DNA of 39,958 nt from Phormidium sp. SL48-SHIP (GTDB lineage: Bacteria; Cyanobacteriota; Cyanobacteriia; Cyanobacteriales; Geitlerinemataceae). The stretch spans positions 11,018 to 50,975 of the forward strand of contig SIHH01000003.1 of NCBI GenBank assembly GCA_004299065.1. Reading direction: 5' to 3'. This document shows positions 9,065 to 17,973 of the stretch, one piece after another; position 1 is the stretch's first letter, and the number at the start of each line of letters is the position of its first letter. The notes below the pieces were generated by a model. That model made no database searches. It saw only the letters and a list, made by a program, of their open reading frames with translations, and was not told the DNA's origin. Position numbers and translations under genes: made by a program.

Positions 9065-9185
9065 AAGTTTTTAGGGTGAAATAATTATTCAAGATTTGTC
9101 TAAGACGGAATCCGCATCGTACAGATTCCTTTTGTTCGTCTCTTCCTCTGTCTTCCTCGTTTCTCCCTCCCTCCTCCCTCCCTCC

Positions 9186-9293
9186 CTCGTGACTTGGCTC
9201 CAGCCAAGTCATGCCCTTGGGGAGGCTCTGCCTCCCGAGTGCAGGCGGCAGAGCCGCCTAAGGCCCGTGTCATGGCTGGAGCCATGGCACGAG
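9186..9293. repeat. Four-hairpin dispersed element, copy 1
   Basis: The 108-bp element starts CTCGT and ends ACGAG. It consists of four consecutive hairpins: TGACTTGG/CCAAGTCA (9190-9211), GGAGGC-TCT-GCCTCC (9221-9235), GGCGGC-AGA-GCCGCC (9244-9258) and a stem built on CATGGCT/AGCCATG (9267-9290). The left flank is almost pure pyrimidine (9125-9186) and the right flank almost pure purine (9291-9320), so the flanks could also pair. It lies between glgB and gghA. A second copy in the opposite orientation is at 27402-27506. Confidence 0.85.
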
Positions 9294-9337
9294 GAAAGAG
9301 GAAACAGAGGAAAGAGGAGGTACAACGAGAACAGGGA

Positions 9338-11590
9338 TTAAGCGTCAGGCTTATATTTAAAGACCATGACACTCAATGGGGGTAAACACAGGGGTAGGGC
9401 CTGACTCCATTTGGGGTTGGACCACTCGACCGTTGCTTTCCCCCCAGCATTGCCCATATTGCTGCCGCCGTAGCATTCAGCGTCACTGTTGAAAATCTCT
9501 TCATAGAAACCGGCCTGGGGAACGCCAATCCAATAGTCATGATGGGGAACCGGCGTGAAGTTGCAGACGGTGACCACAAACTCATCGCTGTATTGGTCTT
9601 TGCGGATAAAGGAGACGATGCTGTTGTCGGCATCGTTGCAGTCAATCCATTCAAAGCCCTCGTCAGAGAAGTCTTGAGTATAGAGGGCCGGTTGGCTGCG
9701 ATAGATGCCGTTGATGTCTTTAAAAAAGCGCTTGAGTTTCTGGTGAGACTCTTGATTGAGCAGATCCCATTGCAAATCGCCCCAAGCATTCCATTCTTGA
9801 TGTTGGCCAAACTCCATGCCCATAAACATGGTCTTTTTGCCGGGGTGGGTAAACATATAGCTGAACAGACAGCGCAAGTTGGCGAATTTCTGCCAATCAT
9901 CGCCGGGCATCCGGTCCCAGAGGCTGCCTTTGCCGTGAACCACCTCATCGTGGGATAACGCCAACATGAAGTTCTCGCTGAAGGCGTACATCAAACTAAA
10001 GGTGACGTGGTTGTGGTGATAGCGGCGATGGATGGGATCTTCGCTGAAGTAGTCCAGCATATCGTGCATCCAACCCATGTTCCATTTGAAGTTAAAGCCT
10101 AAGCCGCCGAGATAGGTGGGCCGGGAGACGAGGGGCCAGGCGGTGGATTCTTCGGCAATGGAGAGGATGCCGGGATAGTAGCCAAAGATGAGATAGTTTA
10201 GTTGTCGCAGGAAGTCTGCGGCTTCGAGGTTTTCATGGCCGCCGTAGCGGTTGGGAACCCACTCGCCATCTTTGCGGTTGTAGTCGAGGTACAACATTGA
10301 GGCCACGGCATCGACGCGAATGCCGTCGATGTGGTATTTGTCGAACCAAAATAGGGCGTTGGAGACGAGGAAGTTGCGGACTTCGTTACGGCTGTAGTTG
10401 AAGACGTAGGTTCCCCATTCTTTATGTTCGCCTTTGCGGGGGTCGTCATGTTCGTAGAGGTGGGTTCCGTCGAAGTAGGCCAGGCCATGGCTATCTTTGG
10501 GGAAATGGCCGGGAACCCAATCGACAATGACGCCGATGTCGTTGGCGTGACATTGGTCGACGAAGTACATGAAGTCTTCGGGACTGCCGAACCGGGAGGT
10601 GGGGGCGAAATAGCCGGCGACTTGATAGCCCCAGGAGCCATCGTAGGGATGTTCGGCGACGGGGAGGAGTTCGATGTGGGTGTATCCCAGGTCTTTGACG
10701 TAGGGGATGAGTTTGTCGGCGAGTTCTCGGTAGGTGAGGAAGCGTCCTTCGGGCTTCTCGGAGACGCGCACGACTTCGCCGCTGTCGGGGGGATGTTCGG
10801 CGCCGGTATGGAGCCAGGAGCCGGCGTGCAGTTCGTAGACGGAGATGGGCTGGTCGTGGGGGTCTCGCTGACGGCGTTGTTGTATCCAGGACTCATCTTG
10901 CCATTGGTACTGGTTGAGGTCTACGACTTTGGAGGCGGTGTCGGGCCGGACTTCTTGGCCAAAGCCGTAGGGGTCGGATTTGAGGTAGATGTGGCCTTGG
11001 GGGTTTTTGATTTCGTATTTGTAGAGGGTTCCTGAGGGAAGTTGGGGGATGAACAGTTCCCAAATTCCGGTTTCGGTGCGCTCCATTTGGTCTTTGCGAC
11101 CGTCCCATTCGTTGAAGTCGCCGACGATGGAGACGTTGCGAGCGTTGGGCGCCCAGACGGCGAAATAGACGCCTTCGATGCCGTTGAGGGTGACGGGATG
11201 CGCGCCGAGTTTTTCGTAGATGCGATGGTGGTTACCTTCGGCGAAGAGGTAGCGGTCAAAGTCGGTGAGTTTGGGGGAGCGGAAGGCGTAGGGGTCGTAG
11301 AAGACTCGTTCGCGATCGCCTTCTTTGACTTTGAGTTGATAGTTTTTCAGTTCTGGGGCTTCAATTTCGCATTCAAAGAAGTTGGGATGATGGACGCTGT
11401 GCATGGGGTAGCTATCCCGTTCTTCGGGACGAATGACCCAGGCGGCGTCGGCTTTGGGCAGGTAGGCTCGGACGACCCAAGAACTTTTGCCGTTGTGATC
11501 GGAGAGTCGGTGAGAGCCTAAAATCTCGAAGGGATTTTGATGTTGATTGTTGGTAATTTTTTGGATTTGTTCGGCGGTAGTTGTTGTCAT
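9338..11590 (-). CDS. glgB: 1,4-alpha-glucan branching enzyme GlgB
   Basis: GlgB makes the alpha-1,6 branches of glycogen by cutting an alpha-1,4 chain and transferring it. The 750-residue protein has the usual order: an N-terminal N1 domain (NPFEILGSHRL near 18-28), a CBM48 module (about 125-215, VYFAVWAPNARNVSIVGDFN), the GH13 barrel and a C-terminal beta domain ending SVMVFKYKP. Conserved motifs are VDWVPGHFPKD, DGIRVDAVASMLYLDY with the nucleophile (Asp about 425), SIAEESTAWP with the acid/base (Glu about 480) and ALSHDEVVHGKGS. The start at 11588-11590 agrees with the family length. Its 377-bp leader contains no gene, and the gghA-like gene follows downstream. Confidence 0.97.
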   Translation of the reverse strand: MTTTTAEQIQKITNNQHQNPFEILGSHRLSDHNGKSSWVVRAYLPKADAAWVIRPEERDSYPMHSVHHPNFFECEIEAPELKNYQLKVKEGDRERVFYDPYAFRSPKLTDFDRYLFAEGNHHRIYEKLGAHPVTLNGIEGVYFAVWAPNARNVSIVGDFNEWDGRKDQMERTETGIWELFIPQLPSGTLYKYEIKNPQGHIYLKSDPYGFGQEVRPDTASKVVDLNQYQWQDESWIQQRRQRDPHDQPISVYELHAGSWLHTGAEHPPDSGEVVRVSEKPEGRFLTYRELADKLIPYVKDLGYTHIELLPVAEHPYDGSWGYQVAGYFAPTSRFGSPEDFMYFVDQCHANDIGVIVDWVPGHFPKDSHGLAYFDGTHLYEHDDPRKGEHKEWGTYVFNYSRNEVRNFLVSNALFWFDKYHIDGIRVDAVASMLYLDYNRKDGEWVPNRYGGHENLEAADFLRQLNYLIFGYYPGILSIAEESTAWPLVSRPTYLGGLGFNFKWNMGWMHDMLDYFSEDPIHRRYHHNHVTFSLMYAFSENFMLALSHDEVVHGKGSLWDRMPGDDWQKFANLRCLFSYMFTHPGKKTMFMGMEFGQHQEWNAWGDLQWDLLNQESHQKLKRFFKDINGIYRSQPALYTQDFSDEGFEWIDCNDADNSIVSFIRKDQYSDEFVVTVCNFTPVPHHDYWIGVPQAGFYEEIFNSDAECYGGSNMGNAGGKATVEWSNPKWSQALPLCLPPLSVMVFKYKPDA

Positions 11591-11967
11591 AATGGTTGAG
11601 ATAAGTTTGAGTGTAGGTGAGCGAGGTCGGGGACGAGAATCCCCGAATTTAAAATTGGGAAATTACCCCTAATTTTTGAATTTAGGGACGGCTTGAAAAA
11701 GTTTGTAAATCTGGGCTGGGGGTCTTGAGTTTCAGCCCCCCGTCGAGTCAAGACGAGCTACCCGAATCATCGTTGGTAAAGATTGACTCGATACTCACAA
11801 CGCTATTGCTTTCAGACAAATCTAGTTTTGTCAAGGTGTAATTCAGAGAACTCCTTAACCTTTAATTTAAACGTTAGATTTGTCGAGGTGTGAGGATTTA
11901 CAGGCCAGTCTACCGTTAAGTTGCCATTCTCGGGGTAGGATTACCTCTATCAAGGGATAGAGTCGTG
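11591..11967 (-). promoter_or_regulatory. Gene-free leader of glgB (377 bp)
   Basis: No coding sequence is apparent. The stretch holds a GGGCTGGGGG/CAGCCCCCC hairpin near 11713-11742, the inverted pair TCGAGTCA/TGACTCGA around 11744-11792, and a 13-bp direct repeat with one mismatch, TTTGTCRAGGTGT at 11827-11839 and 11879-11891. On the minus strand the first copy contains a perfect -35-like TTGACA (11829-11834), but no convincing -10 hexamer lies at 16-18 bp. These are candidate control sites for glgB. Confidence 0.35.
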
Positions 11968-13368
11968 TTAAGATTTGCGTTCGACGCGATCGTAAACTTC
12001 TTCGACTTTCTCGATGGTTTCGTCGGGATCTTGTTCTGCGGCCCGTTGAACGTAGTTAATTTTCACTTCTTGGACGACGTTCGAGATCAGGTTCTGTAAT
12101 TCATCGAGGGTGGCTTGGTCTTGGAGTTCCTGACGTAAGGCGGTTTGGAAGCGATCGCTGAGGTCTTCAAAGCGTTCTCGCCCGAGTTCGTCGGCGTAGG
12201 CGTTGGCGAGGGTTTCACAGGTGGCGTTGGCGAGGTAGTTGGCCAGTTGATGGCTGACATCGTTGGGAAGATGACCTAAGGCGGGAACTCGTTCAACGAG
12301 TTCGACGAAGGCGGATTCGGCTAAGGCTTCGGAGAGGGAATGGTTAAGGAGGGATTTGAGTTCGGGTTGTACTTGGGGGAGAACTTTGTAAATGGTGAGT
12401 TCGAGGAGGCGATCGCTGATGCGTTCGAGGCTATTGATATCACCGACGGCGACATAGTCTGAGGGGTTGAGTAAGCCACGCGCGAGATCGCCGTTTTCAA
12501 TGGATTCTTGAAATTGGTTGAGGGTGCGGATGGTGACAAATTCGGAGATGTGATCCGACAGATAAATTCCGGGTTCATGAATCATCTGGGAGAGGACATA
12601 TTCGATGTTGGCGACTTTTCCCTGATGCAGCCGCACAGTGACGGGTAGAATCCGCAGCCAACGCCAGACGGGGATGAACAGAAACCAGTCGTACCAACGC
12701 CGCAACATGGCATCAAACCAGGTTAGGCCGACACGACGGCGGGAGGCGATGAAGGTTAGGACGAGAAATTCTAGGGCGAAAAAGCCAATAAACCAGATAT
12801 CAATGCGCCAATACGCATCGTAGGGTTGTCCGTTGTCGTCGATTTGTCGGTAGTAGTTGGTGGCCAGCAGGGGAATGATTTTGGTTTGGAAGAAGTTGAG
12901 TTCGCTGGTTGCGTCGTGCGATCGCAAGTAGTCAGTGGTCCAAAATTCTCGAAAGGCGACGGTGACGGAGTCTTGATTGAGGCGATCGGTAATGCGACGT
13001 TGCAATTTGGCAAAGGTGCTAAATTTACCTGAGGCAATGAAGGGGTTTTCGTCGATGAGAGCTTCACTTTGTTGGCGCAGCCGTTGTAGGGAGACTTGCA
13101 CTTCGGGAGTATCGAGTTCGGCTTGGGAGACTTGGTTGAGGAGGCGATCGAAGTTTCGTCGATATTGTTCTGTTTGCGGATGGGGTTCGATGCCTTTGAC
13201 GGGGTCATAAAGTTGTACGACTTGGGGAAGATAGCGAAGATAGATATCCCGCAGAGGCACATAACTGGCATTAAACAGGGCTAACACTAAATTCAGTAGA
13301 GCGAGAATAGCAGTCGATTTTATCCAAATTGACATCCACCGTTTGTCGGGGAGCAAAGGCGTATTCAT
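11968..13368 (-). CDS. Orphan membrane protein with channel-like segment
   Basis: I do not recognise a named family. The 466-residue protein has a hydrophobic segment near 15-33 (IKSTAILALLNLVLALF), a soluble helical stretch of about 150 residues, a second segment near 190-208 (WFIGFFALEFLVLTFIA) and an arginine- and tryptophan-rich amphipathic stretch near 215-245 (RWYDWFLFIPVWRWLRI, then LPVTVRLHQ). The second segment followed by this basic, aromatic stretch recalls the S3-S4 region and linker of voltage-gated-type channels, without a pore motif such as GYG. The last 200 residues are helical and charged, ending in an acidic coiled-coil-like tail. A membrane sensor or regulatory subunit is possible. 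It precedes glgB on the same strand by 377 bp and is near an MscS gene. Confidence 0.7.
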   Translation of the reverse strand: MNTPLLPDKRWMSIWIKSTAILALLNLVLALFNASYVPLRDIYLRYLPQVVQLYDPVKGIEPHPQTEQYRRNFDRLLNQVSQAELDTPEVQVSLQRLRQQSEALIDENPFIASGKFSTFAKLQRRITDRLNQDSVTVAFREFWTTDYLRSHDATSELNFFQTKIIPLLATNYYRQIDDNGQPYDAYWRIDIWFIGFFALEFLVLTFIASRRRVGLTWFDAMLRRWYDWFLFIPVWRWLRILPVTVRLHQGKVANIEYVLSQMIHEPGIYLSDHISEFVTIRTLNQFQESIENGDLARGLLNPSDYVAVGDINSLERISDRLLELTIYKVLPQVQPELKSLLNHSLSEALAESAFVELVERVPALGHLPNDVSHQLANYLANATCETLANAYADELGRERFEDLSDRFQTALRQELQDQATLDELQNLISNVVQEVKINYVQRAAEQDPDETIEKVEEVYDRVERKS

Positions 13369-13488
13369 GAATCTCAGTGAACGATTATTATAAACAGGTT
13401 AAAAAGAAGAATAAGTAGAGACACGGGGCGATCGCATCTCTACTTTGTTGGGGGCTATGTCCCGGAACTATTCGACCGGGGCCAGCCT

Positions 13489-13854
13489 TTAAATGATACC
13501 GGGTCCTTTGCCACGGTCGTCGTGATCGGCTTCGAGTTTACCGGCTTCGTTGGTTTGGTTAACGGTCTTGAGTTCCTCGGCTCGCTCGGCTTTGAGGGCT
13601 TCCTCTTTCTCGCGTAAGTCACCGCGTTCTTCGTAGTACATTTCCGGCTCGACGGCGTAGTTATTGGCCATGCCTTCGCGGTCTACGGTGTAGCCTTTGG
13701 TGGTGTCGAGATGCCCTTCAGCGGGGTTTTTGGGGGGTTCTGGGGTCTTCTTGAAGTTGTCCCCTTCTTGTTCCATGCGATCGCTCACTTCGGGAGGGGT
13801 GATGTGGCGATCGTAGTTGGCGGCTTGTTGGTTAGTATTTTGGTCGGTCGTCAT
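13489..13854 (-). CDS. Small hydrophilic protein of unknown function
   Basis: The likely protein starts at the ATG 13852-13854 (MTTDQNTNQQAANYDRH), because GGAG lies about 12 bases upstream; an 18-codon upstream extension is open but is not supported. It has 121 residues, with no hydrophobic segment and no cysteine. It is rich in Glu, Lys, Asp and Asn and contains HITPPEVSDRMEQEG, NYAVEPEMYYEERGDLREKEE and a Gly-Lys-Gly-Pro-Gly end. The composition suggests a disordered or stress-type protein. It is followed on its right by the single-TM gene at 13945-14136, 90 bp upstream in the direction of transcription, so the two may form one unit. Confidence 0.65.
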   Translation of the reverse strand: MTTDQNTNQQAANYDRHITPPEVSDRMEQEGDNFKKTPEPPKNPAEGHLDTTKGYTVDREGMANNYAVEPEMYYEERGDLREKEEALKAERAEELKTVNQTNEAGKLEADHDDRGKGPGII

Positions 13855-13944
13855 AAAATGAAACTCCAATGAATGGTCAATTTTTAGAGGTGTTAATGTA
13901 AGACTCAACGGGGGAGTCCTAAAAGCCTAAAACAAGGTTTTAGA

Positions 13945-14136
13945 TTACTGATTCGTATCAATATCAGGAACGACATCGGGGCGTTCTTTGTCTTCCCAAC
14001 CGGGCGGACGTTTGGAGTTGTACCAGGCTAGGGAGCCGAGGCCGACTGCTGCGATGAAGCCGACAACTCCGATGATGACACCTGAGATGGGATAGGAAAA
14101 GGCTTGTTCAGCGCCTGTCGTTAAGAAGTAAGTCAT
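13945..14136 (-). CDS. Single-TM small protein, probable Psb35-like photosystem II assembly factor
   Basis: The 63-residue protein has one transmembrane helix (about 17-40, PISGVIIGVVGFIAAVGLG) and a short polar end with SLAWYNSKRPPGWEDKERPD. That NSKRPxGWExxxRPD motif matches my memory of cyanobacterial Psb35 (Ssl2148 in Synechocystis), a component of the CP47 assembly module of photosystem II. Because this rests on a short motif, the assignment is moderate and the gene itself is more certain. It would sit in the thylakoid membrane. It starts at ATG 14134-14136 without a strong ribosome-binding site and is followed by the small hydrophilic gene. Confidence 0.6.
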   Translation of the reverse strand: MTYFLTTGAEQAFSYPISGVIIGVVGFIAAVGLGSLAWYNSKRPPGWEDKERPDVVPDIDTNQ

Positions 14137-14400
14137 AGGTAGGTTGCTATTAGGGTCTCGTGTTTACCGTTACTACCCATACTAGGGTAGGAAACGGGGT
14201 CAGTGCATCTACCTAGGAGTAGAGGTTTAGCTAAAATACGGCTCAGCCTTTGGTTAGAGTCCTTGGTTAACGGCAGATCTTGGGTTAAAGTAGCCAAGAT
14301 GCGAGTGGGTTGGACGAGATCCCGGCGATCGCAACGACCGATTCACGATCGAGCAATATCAAACTAGCGGGCCTCACAAGTCCCCATTCAGAGATTATCC

Positions 14401-15282
14401 ATGACGGCTATTTTGCAAGAAATTCAGACTCGGCTGGTTCAGTTAGTCGGTGAAACCGTCCAGTTATTGCCAGCACTTCTGATTGCGTTTATTATTCTGG
14501 TCCTAACCAAGTGGGCAGCCAAAAATGTGCAACAGGTGGTACATAGAGGGGGTCGCCGTTTACTGCGGAGTCGTTCTCTCCAGTCGTTGCTGTCGCAGAC
14601 GAGTTATGTCGCTTCCTGGGTGGTGGGGGTTTTAGCGGCGGCGGTGATTGCTTTTCCTAATTTGGGATTAGGGGATCTCGTGGCCTTCCTCGGGTTAGGA
14701 TCGGTGGCCATTGGTTTTGCCTTTCAGGATATTTTTAAGAACTTCTTGGCGGGGATTTTACTGTTATTACAAGAACCCTTTGAACTCCACGATCAAATTA
14801 TTGTGGGAGATTATGAAGGAACGGTCGAAGAGGTAGCGATTCGCTCAACCCAAATTCGCACCTATCGCGGCGAGCGGGTGGTGATTCCTAATTCGATGGT
14901 GTTCACCAGTCCGGTTGAAGTGTTGACGGCGTTTGCCTTTCGTCGAACGGATTTGGCGATTGGGGTGGATTACAATACCCCGTTACCGATGGCGGTTCAG
15001 GTCTTAAAAGAGGCTCTCGATGGAATTGAAGGGGTGATGGACGAGCCGGATGTGGAGGTGGATGTTGTGGGCTTTGGAGATAGTTCTATTGATTTGTTGG
15101 TGCGCTATTGGACGGTTCCTCAACGGGCGGAGGTACGCCGAGTTCAGACGCGAGTGATGATGGCCCTGAAGGCGGCCTGCGATCGCGCCAATATCAGTAT
15201 TCCCTATCCCATTCGCACGGTGTATCACTATGATCAACGGGAGTTTAACGAGTTGTTTTCCCGTTCGGAGAGTCAGAATTAG
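14401..15282 (+). CDS. MscS-family mechanosensitive ion channel
   Basis: The 293-residue protein is a small-conductance mechanosensitive channel that opens when membrane tension rises and lets solutes out after hypo-osmotic shock. Three hydrophobic segments lie near 20-38, 68-90 and 94-118. The third is the pore-lining TM3 with the Gly/Ala pattern GLGDLVAFLGLGSVAIGFAF and FQDIFKNFLAGILLLLQEPF. The beta domain follows with GTVEEVAIRSTQIRTYRGE and VVIPNSMVFTSPV, then the alpha-beta domain. The length matches the compact MscS form. It reads to the right, and a hairpin with a T-run follows at 15350-15371. Confidence 0.93.
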   Translation: MTAILQEIQTRLVQLVGETVQLLPALLIAFIILVLTKWAAKNVQQVVHRGGRRLLRSRSLQSLLSQTSYVASWVVGVLAAAVIAFPNLGLGDLVAFLGLGSVAIGFAFQDIFKNFLAGILLLLQEPFELHDQIIVGDYEGTVEEVAIRSTQIRTYRGERVVIPNSMVFTSPVEVLTAFAFRRTDLAIGVDYNTPLPMAVQVLKEALDGIEGVMDEPDVEVDVVGFGDSSIDLLVRYWTVPQRAEVRRVQTRVMMALKAACDRANISIPYPIRTVYHYDQREFNELFSRSESQN

Positions 15283-15329
15283 GGGTTTTCAGGATATACG
15301 GTGGAGTTAGTTGCATGAGATACAAAATT

Positions 15330-15380
15330 GTAGGGGAACCCACCCCTAGCCCCTCCCAGGAGGGGATTTTTCGCCCCTAC
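15330..15380 (+). repeat. Nested hairpin of the CCCCTC repeat family; possible mscS terminator
   Basis: Inner stem CCCCTCC-CA-GGAGGGG at 15350-15365 is followed by ATTTTT, so it looks like a Rho-independent terminator on the plus strand. Outer ends GTAGGGG (15330-15336) and CCCCTAC (15374-15380) also pair. Its core is the reverse complement of the two tandem copies at 18951-19080. It lies between the convergent mscS and mutS2 genes. Confidence 0.65.
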
Positions 15381-15470
15381 AGCAAGGGATATAATCCGCC
15401 ATAAATTTTTCTTATCACCCCGAACCCAGAAGACCCAGAATTAGTAATCTTCTCACCTGTCCCCCAACCA

Positions 15471-17882
15471 TCAATTTAAATAGGCCACCGTCACCCCCGC
15501 ACCGCCTTCTTTCTGCGGGGCTAACTCGAAGTTTTTAATATGAGGCGATCGCCCCAAAATCTCATGAACCCCCTCTCGTAACTTCCCGGTTCCCTTGCCA
15601 TGAATAATCCACAACGCACCCCCAACCGGAACCGCCTGAGCGATCGCCTCCTCTAAGCGAGGTTCAGCTTCATGCACCCGACTTCCCCGCACATCCAGGG
15701 TATTTTGCGAGGTGCGTACAAGGGGGGCCGTTTTCACCGTAGCCGCCGGGGCCGCCGTTTGACTGGATTTTTGAGGGTTGGCCTTCGCTTTCGGCTGGGG
15801 TAGATCCGGTTTTTCCCCAGATAACGACTCCACATCCGCCAGGGGAACCTCCATCTTCATTAAGCCGAAGCGTACCGTTAACTCACCCTCTTTCTCAATG
15901 GCTAACACTTCCGCCGTTTGCCCTAACCGGGGAATGCGCACGCGATCGCCCACCTTCGGGGCAAATCCCGGCTTCGGTTTCGGCGGTTTCGAGGCACTGG
16001 GGAGCCGTTGCTGCCGAATGCGCTCCATGGCCTCGGTGGCTTTCTGGGCATCCTGAGCCGTCGCATGGCCCTGTTGCAAGCGACGAATCACTTTGGCAAT
16101 TTCCGCTTTCGCCTCATCAATGGCCGCCTGAACTGCCTGTTCCTGTTGCAGTTTCAGGTTTTCCTCGCGACGGCGTAACTGTTCGGCTTTCTCACTAATT
16201 TCCTGATTTAACCGTTCCGCCTGGGCCACAATCTGACTGGCTTCATCGGCTTTGGTTTCCTGTCGCCGCCGTTGTGCTTCCAACTCAGCGATGGTTTCAT
16301 TGACATCGACGCTAATCCCCGAACGGATATAACTCTGAGCCAAATCCACCACATCAGCGGCTAACCCCAGTCGTCGGGCAATTTGCATGGCGTTGGAACG
16401 GCCCGGAATCCCCCATAACAGGCGATAGGTGGGCGACAAACTCTCGTCGTCAAACTCCACTGAGGCATTCTCAAACCGGGAATCCTCATATTTGAGGGCC
16501 TTTAACTCGCCAAAGTGAGTCGTGGCCACCGTCAACCGGGCGCGATCGCTCAGATATTGCAACAGGGCGATCGCCAACGCACTCCCCTCAGAAGGATCGG
16601 TTCCCGCGCCCACTTCATCCAACAACACCAGGGCATTTTCATCCTCAGCCACCGCTTCTAAAATGCGACTAATGCGGCGGATATGACCGGAAAACGTGGA
16701 TAAACTTTGTTCAATCGACTGTTCATCACCGATATCCGCCAACACTTGCGAGAACCAGGGCAGTTCCACCGGTTCCCGCGCCGGAATAAACAAGCCCACT
16801 TTGGCCATCAACATGGCTAAACCGAGGGTTTTCAAGGTGACGGTTTTACCCCCGGTATTTGGCCCCGTAATCGTGACAACGCGGATATCCGGCGACATGG
16901 AGACGTTAATGGGAACCACCGCATTTCCCTGTTCATGCTTTTCTTGCCAAACTAAGAGGGGATGACGCAGTTGGCGCAGTTCCGTGGCTTGCGTCGCGTC
17001 AACAAATCGCGGTGGGTTGGCGTCTAACCAGATGCTATAGCGGGCGCGGGCTGTGGCTAAATCCAGTTGGGTGACGATCGCCAACAACCGTTCTAAATCA
17101 GGAATCACCTCGGCGATGCTTTGGCTGAGTTTGCGTAACACCACTTCTTCGGCGTTTTTCTCTTGTCGCTGGAGGGTTCGTAGTTTGTTGTTCTCGTTGA
17201 CGATCGCCCGAGGTTCGATATAGAGGGTGGCCCCGGTGGCGGAACTGTCATGAACAATCCCTGGAATTTTCTCTTTTTGGGGCGCTTTGACGGGCAAGAC
17301 AAAGCGATCGCCGCGACTGGTGATGAGATGTTCTTGCAGGGCGCTTCCCTGACGCTGAATGATGCGGTTGAGGGTTTGGTAGATGCGATCGCGCACCTGT
17401 TTGAGTTGGCGTCGGATACCTTCGAGTTGGGGGCTGGCGCGATCGGCGACGTCTCCCCGTTCGTCGATACAATGATGAATCTCTTGTTCTAAGTCGGGAT
17501 AGGTGCGTAACTCCGACACCAAGGCTCGTAACACCGGAACCTCTAATTCAGTGTTATCAATGACTCGCCGCAGTTGTCGCGCCCCGGAGAGGGTGGTGGC
17601 GATGTTCAGGAGTTCGTCTCCCTGCAACATCCCGCCAATCTCGGCCCGTTCTAGGGGTTCCCATATATCACGAATGCCGCCAAATGTCAAGCTATCTTGA
17701 GGACTCATGTCCAACCCATAGGCTTCCTGGGTTTGTTGCAGAAGCTGTTGGCTGTGTTGGCGATCGCCGGGGATGGCCAGTTGTCGAGCGGCGATCGCCC
17801 CGATTTTAGTGGCGGCGAAGGTGGAGAGATGTTGGCAAAGCCGTTGCCATTCCAGGAGATTGAGGGTTTCTTCGCGAATCAA
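15471..17882 (-). CDS. mutS2: Endonuclease MutS2
   Basis: MutS2 is an 803-residue MutS-like ATPase fused to a nuclease. It acts in recombination suppression or ribosome rescue in different bacteria and is not part of mismatch repair. Visible are the helical lever domains, Walker A TGPNTGGKTVTLKTLG (about 337-352), Walker B ALVLLDEVGAGTDPSEG and the H-loop VATTHFGELKALKYED. A long coiled coil at about 520-610 is followed by a KOW-like region and a C-terminal Smr domain (about 720-803) with LDVRGSRVHEAEPRLEEA and the IIHGKGTGKLREGV motif. The start is a TTG at 17880-17882, chosen because MIREETLNLLEWQRLCQ matches the start expected of MutS2 homologues. It converges on mscS. Confidence 0.95.
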   Translation of the reverse strand: MIREETLNLLEWQRLCQHLSTFAATKIGAIAARQLAIPGDRQHSQQLLQQTQEAYGLDMSPQDSLTFGGIRDIWEPLERAEIGGMLQGDELLNIATTLSGARQLRRVIDNTELEVPVLRALVSELRTYPDLEQEIHHCIDERGDVADRASPQLEGIRRQLKQVRDRIYQTLNRIIQRQGSALQEHLITSRGDRFVLPVKAPQKEKIPGIVHDSSATGATLYIEPRAIVNENNKLRTLQRQEKNAEEVVLRKLSQSIAEVIPDLERLLAIVTQLDLATARARYSIWLDANPPRFVDATQATELRQLRHPLLVWQEKHEQGNAVVPINVSMSPDIRVVTITGPNTGGKTVTLKTLGLAMLMAKVGLFIPAREPVELPWFSQVLADIGDEQSIEQSLSTFSGHIRRISRILEAVAEDENALVLLDEVGAGTDPSEGSALAIALLQYLSDRARLTVATTHFGELKALKYEDSRFENASVEFDDESLSPTYRLLWGIPGRSNAMQIARRLGLAADVVDLAQSYIRSGISVDVNETIAELEAQRRRQETKADEASQIVAQAERLNQEISEKAEQLRRREENLKLQQEQAVQAAIDEAKAEIAKVIRRLQQGHATAQDAQKATEAMERIRQQRLPSASKPPKPKPGFAPKVGDRVRIPRLGQTAEVLAIEKEGELTVRFGLMKMEVPLADVESLSGEKPDLPQPKAKANPQKSSQTAAPAATVKTAPLVRTSQNTLDVRGSRVHEAEPRLEEAIAQAVPVGGALWIIHGKGTGKLREGVHEILGRSPHIKNFELAPQKEGGAGVTVAYLN

Positions 17883-17973
17883 GATCAGCTTAGTGAGGTG
17901 TGACGGTAGTGGTCTTGTTATTCTATCGAGAATTGCGGCCGTTCAACAATGGCTGGGCGATCGCCGTCATGGG

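Noticed and set aside
10424-11035. Plus-strand open frame of 203 codons opposite glgB
   Set aside because: It is antisense to a conserved enzyme and is low in sequence complexity (Val/Gly/Asp), as expected for a frame mirrored from a real gene.
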